The position numbers and the translations under genes are program-made. Below the pieces are notes generated by a model that ran no database searches, was not told the origin of the DNA, and saw only the letters and a program-made list of their open reading frames with translations. A stretch of 56,335 nt of DNA from Lachnoclostridium sp. An131 (GTDB taxonomy: Bacteria > Bacillota > Clostridia > Lachnospirales > Lachnospiraceae). The stretch lies in contig NZ_NFLI01000021.1 in the NCBI RefSeq assembly GCF_002160825.1, positions 1 through 56,335 of the forward strand, in the 5' to 3' direction. Below, in pieces: positions 24,802 through 34,378 of this stretch (positions are counted from its first letter, which is position 1; every line of letters starts with the position of its first letter).

Positions 24802-26088
24802 ATGAGTTTACAGGTTGAAAAATTAGAGAAGAACATGGCAAAGCTTACGATTGAGGTATCGCCCGAGGAGCTTGAGGGCGCTATCCAGAAGGCTTACCTG
24901 AAGAATAGAAAGCAGATTACGATTCCGGGCTTCCGCAAGGGCAAGGTGCCGCGTCAGATTATCGAGAAGATGTATGGCCCCTCCTTCTTTTATGAGGATG
25001 CGGTGAATGACCTGATCCCGTCCGCTTATGAAAAGGCTGCGGACGAGTGTGAGCTGGAGCTGGTATCCCGCCCGGAGATCAGCATTGTACAGATTGAGAA
25101 GGGAAAACCGTTCATTTTTACTGCTGAGGTGGCTGTAAAGCCGGAAGTGGAGCTTGGCGAGTACAAGGGCATTGAGGTGGAGAAGCAGGATACTGCAGCG
25201 ACCGATGAGGAAGTAAATGCAGAGATCGACAAGGAGCGCGAGAATAATTCCAGAGCGATCACGGTAGAGGATCGTCCGGTACAGGATGGCGATATGACGG
25301 TGATCGATTTTGAAGGCTTTGTAGACGGAGTTCCGTTTGAGGGCGGTAAGGGAACGGATTATCCGCTGACCATCGGCTCCGGCGCATTTATCCCCGGCTT
25401 TGAGGAGCAGCTGATTGGCGCTGAGCTTGGCAAGGAGATGGAAGTAAACGTAACCTTCCCGGAGGAGTACCATGCAAAAGAGCTGGCAGGAAAGCCGGCG
25501 GTGTTTAAGTGCACAGTGAAAGAGATTAAGGTAAAGGAGCTTCCTGAGCTGGACGATGATTTCGCACAGGATGTTTCTGAATTCAATACACTGGAGGAAT
25601 ACAAGGCAGACGTGCGTAAGAAGCTGGAAGAGAAGAAAGCGGACGCTGCGAAGGCAAAGAAGGAAGACGCTGTAATCGAGAAAATTATCGAGGGCGCAAA
25701 GATGGAGATTCCGGATGCCATGGTGAAGACTCAGGCTGAGCAGATGGTGGATGAGTTTGCACAGAGGCTTCAGATGCAGGGGCTTTCCATGGATCAGTAT
25801 ATGCAGTTCACGGGTTCTACAGTCGACGCCCTGGTAGAGCAGTCCAAGCCCCAGGCCCTGAAGAGAATCCAGAGCCGCCTCGTTCTTGAGGCAGTCGCAG
25901 CCGCTGAGAAGCTGGAGGCGACCGACGAGGAGCTGGAGGCTGAGTACGCGCGCATGGCAGAGCAGTACAAGATGGAAGTGGAGAAGCTGAAAGAGCTGTT
26001 CAGCGATGCAGATAAGAAGAACATCAGAGAGGATTTGGCGATTCAGAAGGCTATCGAGCTGATAGTGGACGCAGCTGTCGAGAAATAA
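24802..26088 (+). CDS. tig: Trigger factor
   Basis: A 428-residue ribosome-bound chaperone and prolyl isomerase. The ribosome-binding tail contains the signature [18 protein letters not shown]; the FKBP-like domain follows around [15 protein letters not shown]; the C-terminal half is the helical chaperone cradle. AAGGAGG precedes the ATG. First gene of a protein quality-control run with clpP and clpX, the standard Firmicutes order. Confidence 0.95.
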   Translation: MSLQVEKLEKNMAKLTIEVSPEELEGAIQKAYLKNRKQITIPGFRKGKVPRQIIEKMYGPSFFYEDAVNDLIPSAYEKAADECELELVSRPEISIVQIEKGKPFIFTAEVAVKPEVELGEYKGIEVEKQDTAATDEEVNAEIDKERENNSRAITVEDRPVQDGDMTVIDFEGFVDGVPFEGGKGTDYPLTIGSGAFIPGFEEQLIGAELGKEMEVNVTFPEEYHAKELAGKPAVFKCTVKEIKVKELPELDDDFAQDVSEFNTLEEYKADVRKKLEEKKADAAKAKKEDAVIEKIIEGAKMEIPDAMVKTQAEQMVDEFAQRLQMQGLSMDQYMQFTGSTVDALVEQSKPQALKRIQSRLVLEAVAAAEKLEATDEELEAEYARMAEQYKMEVEKLKELFSDADKKNIREDLAIQKAIELIVDAAVEK

Positions 26089-26135
26089 AGAGCTTGAGAG
26101 AGATTCTGGCAGCTGACAGAAAGGAAATGATAAGC

Positions 26136-26729
26136 ATGATGAATATGAGTTTGGTACCTTATGTCATTGAGCAGACCAGCCGGGGAGAGCGTTCCTATGA
26201 TATTTATTCCCGCCTGCTCAAGGACAGGATTATCTTTCTGGGGGAGGAAGTAACAGATGTATCTGCAAGCCTGGTGGTATCCCAGCTCCTGTTTCTGGAG
26301 TCTGAGGATCCGGGCAAGGATATCAGCCTGTATATCAACAGTCCGGGCGGTTCCGTGACTGCAGGTATGGCGATTTACGATACGATGCAGTATATCAAGT
26401 GCGACGTGTCCACGATCTGCATGGGCATGGCAGCCAGCATGGGAGCATTCCTGCTGGCAGGCGGAGCGAAGGGAAAGCGTATGGCGCTGCCCAACGCTGA
26501 GATTATGATTCACCAGCCCTCCGGCGGAGCCCAGGGCCAGGCTACAGATATCAAGATTGTGGCCGATCATATTCTGAAAACGAAGAAAAAGCTGAACGAG
26601 ATTCTGGCGGCCAACACAGGACAGCCGCTGGAGGTCATTGCGGCGGATACTGAACGCGACAATTACATGAGCGCAGAGGAAGCTGTAGCCTATGGCCTGA
26701 TCGACAGCATTGTAACAAAGAGAGCATAA
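26136..26729 (+). CDS. clpP: ATP-dependent Clp protease proteolytic subunit
   Basis: A 197-residue serine protease that forms the Clp barrel. The active-site Ser is in [15 protein letters not shown], the His in [11 protein letters not shown], and the Asp in the DTERDNYMS region. Several ATGs are possible; AAGGAA nine bases before 26136 favours that one. An N-terminal extension of 14 residues to 26094 would lack a ribosome site. Confidence 0.95.
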   Translation: MMNMSLVPYVIEQTSRGERSYDIYSRLLKDRIIFLGEEVTDVSASLVVSQLLFLESEDPGKDISLYINSPGGSVTAGMAIYDTMQYIKCDVSTICMGMAASMGAFLLAGGAKGKRMALPNAEIMIHQPSGGAQGQATDIKIVADHILKTKKKLNEILAANTGQPLEVIAADTERDNYMSAEEAVAYGLIDSIVTKRA

Positions 26730-26742
26730 AGGAAGATTATAA

Positions 26743-28005
26743 ATGGCCAGAATTAGTGATGACAAGATAAGGTGTTCCTTCTGCGGGAAGACAGGGGACC
26801 AGGTACGGAAGATGATCTCCGGGCCCAGCGGCACCTATATCTGCGATGAGTGCGTGGAGCTCTGTGCGGAACTGATCGAAGAGGAATTCGAGCAGGAGGA
26901 GATGGAGCGCGGACCGGAGGAGATCAACCTCTTAAAGCCCAAGGAGATCAAGGAATTCCTGGACGATTATGTGATCGGCCAGGAGGATGCCAAGAAGGTT
27001 CTTTCTGTAGCGGTGTATAACCATTATAAGCGGATTCTTGCCATGGATGACAGGAAGAATTCTGACGTGGAGCTGCAGAAGAGCAATATTCTGATGCTCG
27101 GGCCGACCGGTTCCGGAAAGACGCTGCTGGCACAGACGCTGGCGCGTCTGCTGAATGTGCCCTTTGCGATCGCGGACGCTACCTCTCTGACAGAGGCAGG
27201 CTATGTGGGCGAAGATGTGGAAAACATCCTGCTGAAGATCATTCAGGCGGCTGATTATGATGTGGAGCGTGCACAGCACGGCATTATTTATATCGACGAG
27301 ATTGACAAGATCACGCGAAAATCGGAGAATCCATCGATCACCAGAGACGTATCCGGAGAGGGAGTGCAGCAGGCTCTTTTGAAGATTCTGGAAGGAACGA
27401 TTGCTTCCGTGCCGCCCCAGGGCGGAAGAAAGCATCCCCATCAGGAGCTGATTCAGATTGACACGACCAATATTCTCTTCATCTGCGGAGGTGCTTTTGA
27501 GGGACTCGATAAGATCATCGAGCGCCGTATGGATCAGCGGACGATTGGTTTCGGAGCAGAGCTTGGAAAGCCCAATGAGGAGGACAACGTGGGAGAGCTC
27601 CTGCGCAAGCTGCTGCCGGAGGATCTGGTGAAGTTCGGCATGATTCCTGAGTTTGTGGGCCGTGTACCGGTGACGGTGGCTCTGGACGCGCTGACGAAGG
27701 ATGATATGATTCGGATTCTGATGGAGCCGAAGAACTCCATCGTAAAACAGTATAAAAAAATGTTTGAGCTGGACGGCGTGAAGCTCACCTTTGAACCGGA
27801 AGCCATTGAAGCTATCGCGGAGCAGACCGTGAAGCGTAAGACCGGCGCCAGAGGGCTGCGTGCCATCATGGAAGGCATTATGATGGACAGCATGTACGAG
27901 ATTCCGTCGGATGACAGCATTACGAGCTGTATCATTACAAAAGAAGTCGTAGAAGGAACGGGCAGGCCTGTAACGACGAGCAGTGAAATGAGATTCCGGG
28001 CGTAG
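26743..28005 (+). CDS. clpX: Clp protease ATP-binding subunit ClpX
   Basis: A 420-residue AAA+ unfoldase. The N-terminal zinc domain has two Cys pairs (CSFCGKTG and CDECVELC). Walker A is [13 protein letters not shown], Walker B IIYIDEID, the sensor and pore regions follow, and the ClpP-contact loop IGF is present in QRTIGFGAE. It feeds ClpP, encoded 13 bases upstream. Confidence 0.95.
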   Translation: MARISDDKIRCSFCGKTGDQVRKMISGPSGTYICDECVELCAELIEEEFEQEEMERGPEEINLLKPKEIKEFLDDYVIGQEDAKKVLSVAVYNHYKRILAMDDRKNSDVELQKSNILMLGPTGSGKTLLAQTLARLLNVPFAIADATSLTEAGYVGEDVENILLKIIQAADYDVERAQHGIIYIDEIDKITRKSENPSITRDVSGEGVQQALLKILEGTIASVPPQGGRKHPHQELIQIDTTNILFICGGAFEGLDKIIERRMDQRTIGFGAELGKPNEEDNVGELLRKLLPEDLVKFGMIPEFVGRVPVTVALDALTKDDMIRILMEPKNSIVKQYKKMFELDGVKLTFEPEAIEAIAEQTVKRKTGARGLRAIMEGIMMDSMYEIPSDDSITSCIITKEVVEGTGRPVTTSSEMRFRA

Positions 28006-28018
28006 CCTGGAATCTCAT
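27988..28018 (+). other. Hairpin across the clpX stop codon
   Basis: ATGAGATTCC and GGAATCTCAT form a perfect 10-bp stem with the clpX TAG stop in the loop, followed by TGTTTAT. It may be a partial terminator or RNA-processing site between clpX and lon, allowing their levels to differ. Confidence 0.5.
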
Positions 28019-28086
28019 TGTTTATAGAAGAGACAGGACTGCCTGTCCGGGAACGAGATAAGGAAAAAGGACAGGAGGAGCGTAAA

Positions 28087-30411
28087 GTGAGAGACCTGAT
28101 TGAGACTTTACCTGTGGTAGCGCTTCGAGGAATGACAATTCTCCCCGGTATGGTGATACATTTTGACGTCAGCAGAGAGCGCTCGGTGAAAGCCATCGAG
28201 CAGGCAATGCTGAGAGAGCAGAGGGTTTTTCTGGTAACTCAGAGAGATGTACAGACCGAACAGCCCGGGCCGGAGGATCTTTTTCGGATAGGAACGATTG
28301 CGGCAGTGAAGCAGGTGATTAAGCTGCCGCACAAGGTAGTGCGCGTACTGGCGGAAGGGCTGGAACGGGCGGAGCTGTCGCATTTCGAGCAGGACGGAGA
28401 ATTTCTGGAGGCGGAGGTCATCCGATTCGAGGAGGAAGACGAGGCAGAGAGCATTGCACCGGATCTGAAAGAGGCGATGGCGCGCAATCTGTCTGAGACC
28501 TTCCATCTGTACTGCCGGGAGAGCGGCAAGGTAGGAAAGGATCTGGAGAGGCAGATCACGGATACGAATGACCTGGAAAAGCTGATGAAGGAAATTATGG
28601 TCAATCTGCCCCTTTACTATGAGGAAAAGCAGAAGCTTCTGGAGGCGGCTGCGCTGTCGGAGCGCTATGAGCTTCTCTGCGTTCAGATGAACAAGGAGAT
28701 GGAGGTTCTGCGCTTTAAGAGAGAGATCCAGGAAAAGGTGAAGGCCCGCGTGGACAAAAACCAGAGAGAATATCTGCTGCGGGAGCAGCTGAAGGTGATC
28801 CGCGAGGAGCTGGGAGAGGACACCACGGGATCCGATGTCGATCATTTCCGGGAAGAGCTGAAAAAGCTGAAGGCATCCAGGGAAGTTAAGGAAAAGATTG
28901 AAAAAGAGATCACACGGTTTAAGAATATAGGAAATAATTCTTCGGAGAGCGCAGTACTCCGTGGCTACATCGAGACGCTGCTGGAGCTGCCCTGGGACAA
29001 GGCGTCCAAGGACAACACGGATTTAAAAAGGGCTGAGGAAATTCTGGATGAAGATCATTACGGCATGGAGAGGGTGAAGCAGAGAGTACTGGAGTTCCTG
29101 GCTGTTCGGATTCTGACAAAGAAGGGGAGAAGCCCGATTATCTGTCTTGTAGGCCCGCCTGGAACGGGTAAGACCTCCATTGCCCGGTCTATCGCAAGAG
29201 CGCTGAATAAAAAGTATGTGCGTATTTCTCTGGGCGGCGTCCGGGACGAGGCGGAGATTCGAGGTCATCGGCGCACCTATGTGGGTGCGATGCCAGGCCG
29301 CATCGCGGCCGGTATGCGGCAGGCCGGTGTGAAGAATCCGCTGATGCTGCTGGATGAGATTGATAAGGTCAGCAGCGATTACAAGGGAGATACGGCATCG
29401 GCCCTGCTGGAGGTGCTGGATTCCGAGCAGAATAACCGTTTCCATGATCACTATGTGGAAATCCCGCTGGATCTCTCAGAGGTGCTCTTTATCGCCACGG
29501 CAAATGACGTGCACACGATCCCGCGGCCTCTGCTGGACCGCATGGAGCTGATCGAGGTCAGCAGCTATACGGAAAATGAAAAGGTACATATCGCGCGCGA
29601 ACACCTGATCGCCAAGCAGATGGAGAAAAACGGCCTGAAGGATGGACAGCTTTCCATCAGCCAGAAGGCGCTGGAGCAGTTGATTCACAGCTACACCCGG
29701 GAGGCCGGCGTGCGCCAGCTGGAGAGAAAGCTCGGTGAGGTCTGCCGCAAGGCGGCCAGAGAAATTCTGGAGCACGACAAAAAATCCGTAAAGCTTACGG
29801 AGAATAATCTGGAGAAATATCTGGGCAAAGCGCGTTATATTTATGACAGGGCAAATGAGACGGATGAGGTGGGAATCGTCCGCGGCCTGGCCTGGACCAG
29901 CGTGGGCGGCGATACGCTCCAGATAGAGGTCAATATCATGCCCGGACGGGGAGAGATCTCTCTGACCGGCCAGCTGGGCGACGTGATGAAGGAGTCGGCC
30001 CGGACAGGCTTAAGCTACATCCGTTCCGTCAGTGAACATTATGGAATCGGAAAGAAGTTCTTCCGGGAGCATGATATACATATCCATATACCAGAGGGGG
30101 CTGTCCCCAAGGACGGGCCTTCGGCAGGCATCACGATGGCGACAGCGATGCTGTCTGCTATCACGGGAATTCCGGTCTACGCGTCGGTAGCCATGACAGG
30201 AGAGATTACGCTGAGAGGGCGCGTGCTTCCTATCGGCGGCCTGAAGGAGAAGCTTCTGGCTGCAAAGAACGCCGGCATCAAAACTGTGATTGTGCCTGCC
30301 CGGAATAAGCGGGATGTGGAAGATATTTCACCGGAGATCAAAAAGGGCCTGCGTATTGTGTACGCAGAGCAGATGAAGGATGTATTAGAGGTAGCCTTTC
30401 ATGAACATTAA
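28087..30411 (+). CDS. lon: ATP-dependent protease La
   Basis: A 774-residue Lon protease. The N-terminal substrate domain opens VVALRGMTILPGMVIHFDV; Walker A is LVGPPGTGKTSIARS, Walker B PLMLLDEIDK; the Ser-Lys dyad lies in PKDGPSAGITM and GGLKEKLLAA. GGAGGAGC seven bases before the GTG at 28087 marks the start; the longer in-frame ORF upstream begins with TTG and has no ribosome site. Follows clpX by 81 bases. Confidence 0.95.
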   Translation: MRDLIETLPVVALRGMTILPGMVIHFDVSRERSVKAIEQAMLREQRVFLVTQRDVQTEQPGPEDLFRIGTIAAVKQVIKLPHKVVRVLAEGLERAELSHFEQDGEFLEAEVIRFEEEDEAESIAPDLKEAMARNLSETFHLYCRESGKVGKDLERQITDTNDLEKLMKEIMVNLPLYYEEKQKLLEAAALSERYELLCVQMNKEMEVLRFKREIQEKVKARVDKNQREYLLREQLKVIREELGEDTTGSDVDHFREELKKLKASREVKEKIEKEITRFKNIGNNSSESAVLRGYIETLLELPWDKASKDNTDLKRAEEILDEDHYGMERVKQRVLEFLAVRILTKKGRSPIICLVGPPGTGKTSIARSIARALNKKYVRISLGGVRDEAEIRGHRRTYVGAMPGRIAAGMRQAGVKNPLMLLDEIDKVSSDYKGDTASALLEVLDSEQNNRFHDHYVEIPLDLSEVLFIATANDVHTIPRPLLDRMELIEVSSYTENEKVHIAREHLIAKQMEKNGLKDGQLSISQKALEQLIHSYTREAGVRQLERKLGEVCRKAAREILEHDKKSVKLTENNLEKYLGKARYIYDRANETDEVGIVRGLAWTSVGGDTLQIEVNIMPGRGEISLTGQLGDVMKESARTGLSYIRSVSEHYGIGKKFFREHDIHIHIPEGAVPKDGPSAGITMATAMLSAITGIPVYASVAMTGEITLRGRVLPIGGLKEKLLAAKNAGIKTVIVPARNKRDVEDISPEIKKGLRIVYAEQMKDVLEVAFHEH

Positions 30412-30991
30412 AAACGTAAGTCTGGAGACGGTCTGCGGCGTAACCAGCCGTCTCCCGGAGAATACCCTGCCGGAGATTGCCTTTGCGGGGAAATCAAATG
30501 TGGGAAAATCCTCCCTTATCAACGCCCTGATGAACCGCAAGGCGCTGGCAAGGACCTCGGCCCAGCCGGGAAAGACGCAGACCATCAATTTTTACAACAT
30601 CAATGACGCCATGTATCTGGTCGATCTTCCCGGGTATGGCTATGCGAAGGTGTCCCAGGAGATTCGGGAAAAATGGGGAAAGCTCATTGAGCGGTATCTT
30701 CATGGCTCGAAGCAGCTGCGGGCAGTCTTTCTTCTGATCGATATCCGGCACGAGCCTTCGGAAAATGACCGCCGGATGTACGAGTGGATTGTTTACCAGG
30801 GCTATGACCCGATCATCATTGCGACGAAGCTGGACAAGATCAAGAGAAGCCAGATAGAAAAACAGCTGAAGGTTCTGCGGACAGGACTGGGAGTAAAGCC
30901 GGGGACCAGGATGCTTCCGTTTTCGGCGCTTACAAAGCAGGGACGGGACGAGATCTGGGCGGTTATGGACGAAATACTGGCAGAAGATTAA
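30401..30991 (+). CDS. engB: Ribosome-biogenesis GTPase EngB (YsxC/YihA)
   Basis: A 196-residue essential GTPase for 50S assembly. Motifs: G1 AGKSNVGKSS, G2 region PGKTQTINFY, G3 DLPGYGYAK, G4 ATKLDKIK and G5 SALTKQG. It overlaps the lon 3' end by 11 bases in another frame, so the two are translationally linked; lon-engB is a common Firmicutes pair. Confidence 0.94.
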   Translation: MNIKNVSLETVCGVTSRLPENTLPEIAFAGKSNVGKSSLINALMNRKALARTSAQPGKTQTINFYNINDAMYLVDLPGYGYAKVSQEIREKWGKLIERYLHGSKQLRAVFLLIDIRHEPSENDRRMYEWIVYQGYDPIIIATKLDKIKRSQIEKQLKVLRTGLGVKPGTRMLPFSALTKQGRDEIWAVMDEILAED

Positions 30992-31048
30992 CGGGATCGG
31001 GCAGCGGAAACGGCTGTATCCCTGCGCCGCCCTTTGCGAGGTGAGAAT

Positions 31049-32167
31049 ATGAACAGCAGGTACATGAAAAGTCTCGTAAACATTTTATTGTTTCTGGCGT
31101 CGGTGCTTCTGGTCTGCCTTTTGCTTCCGAGGCTTATCCTGTTTTTTATGCCTCTGGTGATAGGCTGGATTATCGCCATGATAGCGAATCCTCTGGTTCG
31201 TTTTATGGAAAAAAGGATGAAGATTGTCCGGAAGCACAGCTCTATGCTGATTATCATCGGCGCAGTTGCGCTGGTAGTATTCGGCGGTTATTTCGCGATT
31301 TCCAGGATTGCGCGGGAAATTTACGGGTTTATCGGAACCCTGCCGGAGCTTTACAATTTCTTTCTTCAGGATCTGGCTGAGACTGAGAATAATCTGCAGG
31401 GTATTATGTCCAGGTTTCCTCCGAATCTGACGGAAAGTCTGTCAAGGCTTATCGATTCTCTGACAAATTCGCTGGGGGATATCATCGGAACCATCGGAAC
31501 GCCTACGGTGGCCGCGGCAGGCAGTATAGCCAGAAATATTCCAAATGCGCTGATTAATGTGATTTTTGCAGTACTCTCCGCGTATTTCTTCATTGCGGAG
31601 CGGGAAAAAATCCTGCAGTGGGGAAGAGAGCACACGCCGGATACAGTCCGCCAAAAATGGCAGTTTATCATGGGAAAATTCCGGAAGGCCGTAGGGGGAT
31701 ATTTTAAGGCTCAGTTCAAGATTATGGGCGTGGTGGCGCTGATTCTTCTGACAGGCTTTGCAATTCTGAGAATCAATTATGCGGTGCTGTTTGCGCTTCT
31801 GATCGCGCTTTTGGATTTCCTGCCCTTCCTTGGCACTGGGACCGTGCTGATTCCCTGGGCGGTGCTGAAGATTTTGAGCGCCGACTATGAATTTGCGGTG
31901 GGGCTTATTATCATCTATCTGGTAAGCCAGCTGGTGCGTCAGCTGATTCAGCCTAAGATAGTAGGGGATACGATCGGCCTGAATCCCCTGGCGACGCTGT
32001 TCTGCATGTTTATTGGATATAAGATAGGCGGAATTGTTGCCATGATCATTGCTGTTCCTGTGGGAATGATTCTGATCAGCCTCTATGAATCAGGGGCCTT
32101 TGATGACCTGATAGGAGATGTAAAGACGCTTGCAGAGGGGCTGAACCGCTATAGAAAAGACAGATAG
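31049..32167 (+). CDS. AI-2E/YtvI-like sporulation membrane protein
   Basis: A 372-residue integral membrane protein of the AI-2E transporter/PerM family (PF01594) with about eight hydrophobic segments. Conserved signs are IPNALINVIFAVLSAYFFIAE, LLDFLPFLGTGTVLIPWA and QLIQPKIVGDTIGLNPLATL. The short charged termini resemble YtvI, a sporulation-associated member in Clostridia and Bacilli. The transport substrate is unproven. GAGGTGAGAAT fixes the ATG at 31049. Confidence 0.8.
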   Translation: MNSRYMKSLVNILLFLASVLLVCLLLPRLILFFMPLVIGWIIAMIANPLVRFMEKRMKIVRKHSSMLIIIGAVALVVFGGYFAISRIAREIYGFIGTLPELYNFFLQDLAETENNLQGIMSRFPPNLTESLSRLIDSLTNSLGDIIGTIGTPTVAAAGSIARNIPNALINVIFAVLSAYFFIAEREKILQWGREHTPDTVRQKWQFIMGKFRKAVGGYFKAQFKIMGVVALILLTGFAILRINYAVLFALLIALLDFLPFLGTGTVLIPWAVLKILSADYEFAVGLIIIYLVSQLVRQLIQPKIVGDTIGLNPLATLFCMFIGYKIGGIVAMIIAVPVGMILISLYESGAFDDLIGDVKTLAEGLNRYRKDR

Positions 32168-32189
32168 GGAAAACTGTGGAATTTCAAAG

Positions 32190-32243
32190 GAAAGAGGGCG
32201 ACCGAAGCCGCGGCAGCGGTTTAAAAGGGCGCCCTCCTCTTTC
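32190..32243. terminator. Terminator between ytvI-like and DUF4364 genes
   Basis: GAAAGAGGGCG pairs with CGCCCTCCTCTTTC (3 bases bulged) across a GC-rich loop that can fold further; ACTTTTA follows. It lies between convergent genes. Confidence 0.6.
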
Positions 32244-32299
32244 ACTTTTACAGCTCTGCATACGGAAGCTTTGCAGGAATGCTGCTCAAAGCAAGCTCT

Positions 32300-32812
32300 T
32301 CATAACAGCTCTTTGATAATAGAAGCGTAAAGAGCCTGGCTCTTATCACGCCAATGGCTGCAGATGGCTTCGGCCTGTTCCCTGACCGGTACGGTCAGAG
32401 TCAGATCGATAAGCACGGAATCCTTTTCCAGGACTCTGCAGCGGGCGGCGTATTCGCCTGATTCGGTCCGATAGAAATCAGCTGGCGTAGAGATTTCGTT
32501 GCGCAGCTCGTAGCTGTGTTCCTCAAGAAAAGCATCGATTTCGTCCCGGATATCAGAGGAGATCCGGTTTTGAAAGTAGGACAGGGTTTTGCGTCCTTCT
32601 TCTGTAATATGGTATAGGGAGGTATTGCGGACAGTGCTCATCCTTAGAAAGCCTGTCTCGTTCAGTTCGGACAGAGCCGTCTGGACTGTAAAATAGTCTG
32701 TGTATTCTTTTTCCAGGATAAATTCCGAGAGCTGGGCATTGCTTAAGGGAAAGCTGACCTTGTCCAGCATATAGAGAATAATCAGCTTGTACAGAGTAAA
32801 GGTATCTGCCAT
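32300..32812 (-). CDS. DUF4364 family protein
   Basis: A 170-residue protein of the Clostridia-specific DUF4364 family (PF14277). The first 80 residues look like a winged helix (LYKLIILYMLDKVSFPLSNA, then LSELNETGFLRM and YHITEEGRKTLSYF), and the rest is an alpha/beta domain. The layout resembles PadR-like regulators, but no function is established. AAGGAG sets the start. It lies 44 bases after the radical SAM gene on the same strand and is probably cotranscribed. Confidence 0.8.
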   Translation of the reverse strand: MADTFTLYKLIILYMLDKVSFPLSNAQLSEFILEKEYTDYFTVQTALSELNETGFLRMSTVRNTSLYHITEEGRKTLSYFQNRISSDIRDEIDAFLEEHSYELRNEISTPADFYRTESGEYAARCRVLEKDSVLIDLTLTVPVREQAEAICSHWRDKSQALYASIIKELL

Positions 32813-32856
32813 TACAATTCTCCTTTTCTATCACGTTTCACAGCAAGGAGCCCCTG

Positions 32857-33774
32857 TCATGGAGTATAAAGGCGTCCCTGCCAGGTATCCTTCTGCTTCA
32901 GCTCCCTGTGGATGGCGTTCAGCACCTGCCGTTTGGCCTGGCTCCAGAGAGGGGCGATCAGAAGCTCCTTCGGCCCGTCGCCTGTGAGGCGGTGAATCAC
33001 CAGATCAGGACGGCAGATTTCCAGACAGCGGATGACCAGATCCACATATTCTTCCATGGATAAAACCGGGAAATGGGTCTGTTCGTAATAATCAGCCAGA
33101 TCCGTATTCTTCAATATATGCAGAAGCTGCAGCTTTATGCCTGACGCCGCCGTGCTGTTTACATAGCGTACGGTATCCAGCATCATATCCGGCGTCTCGC
33201 CGGGCAGCCCGAGGATCGTATGGACGATGGCCTCGATCTTCCGCTCCTGGAGGGCCTGCATGGCTTCCTGGAAGACCGCAAGCGGATAACCGCGCCGGAT
33301 AAAAGCAGCGGTTTTTTCATGGATAGTCTGCAGTCCCAGCTCTACCCAGACGGGTTTGATGCGGTTCAGCTCTTCGAGAAGAGAAAGCACATCATCTCCG
33401 AGACAGTCGGGCCGGGTAGCGACAGACAGGATGGCGATTTCCGGGCAGGATATGGCTTCTGTGAACATCCGGCGCAGCTTTTCTGCCGGCGCGTAGGTAT
33501 TGGTATAGGCCTGAAAATAGGCGATATACCTTTGAACCGGTCGTTTGCCGGAAAGACGGCGCTTTCCGTCCTCGATCTGTTCCCGTATGGAAAGCAGGGG
33601 ACTGGCAGCAAACTCGCCGGATCCTCCTTCGCTGCAGAAAATGCAGCCGCGGGTGCCAAGCGTTCCATCCCGGTTCGGACAGGTGCATCCCCCGTTCAGG
33701 GTCAGTTTATACAGTTTTTCTCCAAAACGTTCTCTCAGAGCGTCATTCAGGGAACGATACCGGCTGTCTGCCAA
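32857..33774 (-). CDS. TIGR01212-family radical SAM protein
   Basis: A 305-residue radical S-adenosylmethionine protein of the YtqA/YhcC-like family TIGR01212. The cluster Cys residues are in CTCPNRDGTLGTRGCIFC, a family-specific wide spacing (C-x14-C-x2-C counted from the first or second Cys). Later features are VELGLQTIHEKTAAFIRRGY and VHTILGLPGETPDMM. The substrate is unknown, though a tRNA or metabolite methylthio-like reaction has been suggested for relatives. The start is TTG at 33774, preceded by AAGGAGAGG. Confidence 0.88.
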   Translation of the reverse strand: MADSRYRSLNDALRERFGEKLYKLTLNGGCTCPNRDGTLGTRGCIFCSEGGSGEFAASPLLSIREQIEDGKRRLSGKRPVQRYIAYFQAYTNTYAPAEKLRRMFTEAISCPEIAILSVATRPDCLGDDVLSLLEELNRIKPVWVELGLQTIHEKTAAFIRRGYPLAVFQEAMQALQERKIEAIVHTILGLPGETPDMMLDTVRYVNSTAASGIKLQLLHILKNTDLADYYEQTHFPVLSMEEYVDLVIRCLEICRPDLVIHRLTGDGPKELLIAPLWSQAKRQVLNAIHRELKQKDTWQGRLYTP

Positions 33775-33865
33775 TAGAAGCCTCTCCTTCGAAATCTGTG
33801 AATGGTCTGTCTGTGAAGACTGAAAATTTTGTACACGACAATTATAGGTGGAAAGAGGAGGGCTG

Positions 33866-34204
33866 TCAAGAAAGGTGGGTTAGATAATCGGCAAAGATGC
33901 AGATGATTTCCTTGGGATAAGGAGTGCGCGCTGTCCAGCCCTGATAGCCGGATATTTCAGAAAAGAGAGCCAGCCCTCCATGTTTTATCATGGAATCACG
34001 AACAGTCCGCAGGGCCTTTTCTACACTGTTTTGGCTGACATGATGCTTTCTGGCTATGGGAAGGTATATTCCTTCCTGAATATTCTGCAGCCGCATCGGA
34101 TTCTCAACTGCCATCAGAACCGCCTCTTCCAGATATTCATACCCCTGATAGTGAGGCAGAATACCTGAGAACCGAAACAGCTCGTGCAGCCTTTCTTTTT
34201 CCAT
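33866..34204 (-). CDS. Stand-alone Spo0A C-terminal DNA-binding domain
   Basis: A 112-residue protein that matches only the effector domain of Spo0A (PF08769): YEYLEEAVLMAVENPMRLQN, then LPIARKHHVSQNSVEKALRT (the recognition helix region) and ISGYQGWTARTPYPKEIICI. There is no receiver domain and no room for one upstream. It could bind 0A-box-like sites without phosphorylation control or compete with Spo0A. GGGAGGGGC precedes the ATG. Lone gene, divergent from the polysaccharide pair. Confidence 0.8.
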   Translation of the reverse strand: MEKERLHELFRFSGILPHYQGYEYLEEAVLMAVENPMRLQNIQEGIYLPIARKHHVSQNSVEKALRTVRDSMIKHGGLALFSEISGYQGWTARTPYPKEIICIFADYLTHLS

Positions 34205-34320
34205 AAAGCCCCTCCCTTTCAGCAGCTTTGTGAAGTTTCATGTTAATAAATACGAGACAGACATGGAATATCAGACAGCAAAAAGGGTGAAATTGAATAA
34301 TAAATGACCGGGAATGCCGG

Positions 34321-34349
34321 TTGCCATTTCCGGATAAATGAGATATAAT
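34321..34349 (+). promoter_or_regulatory. Promoter of the polysaccharide gene pair
   Basis: TTGCCA (34321-34326) and TATAAT (34344-34349) are 17 bp apart, 30 bases before the start codon. Confidence 0.75.
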
Positions 34350-34378
34350 GAATTGATTTTATGTATGGAGATGAAAAA

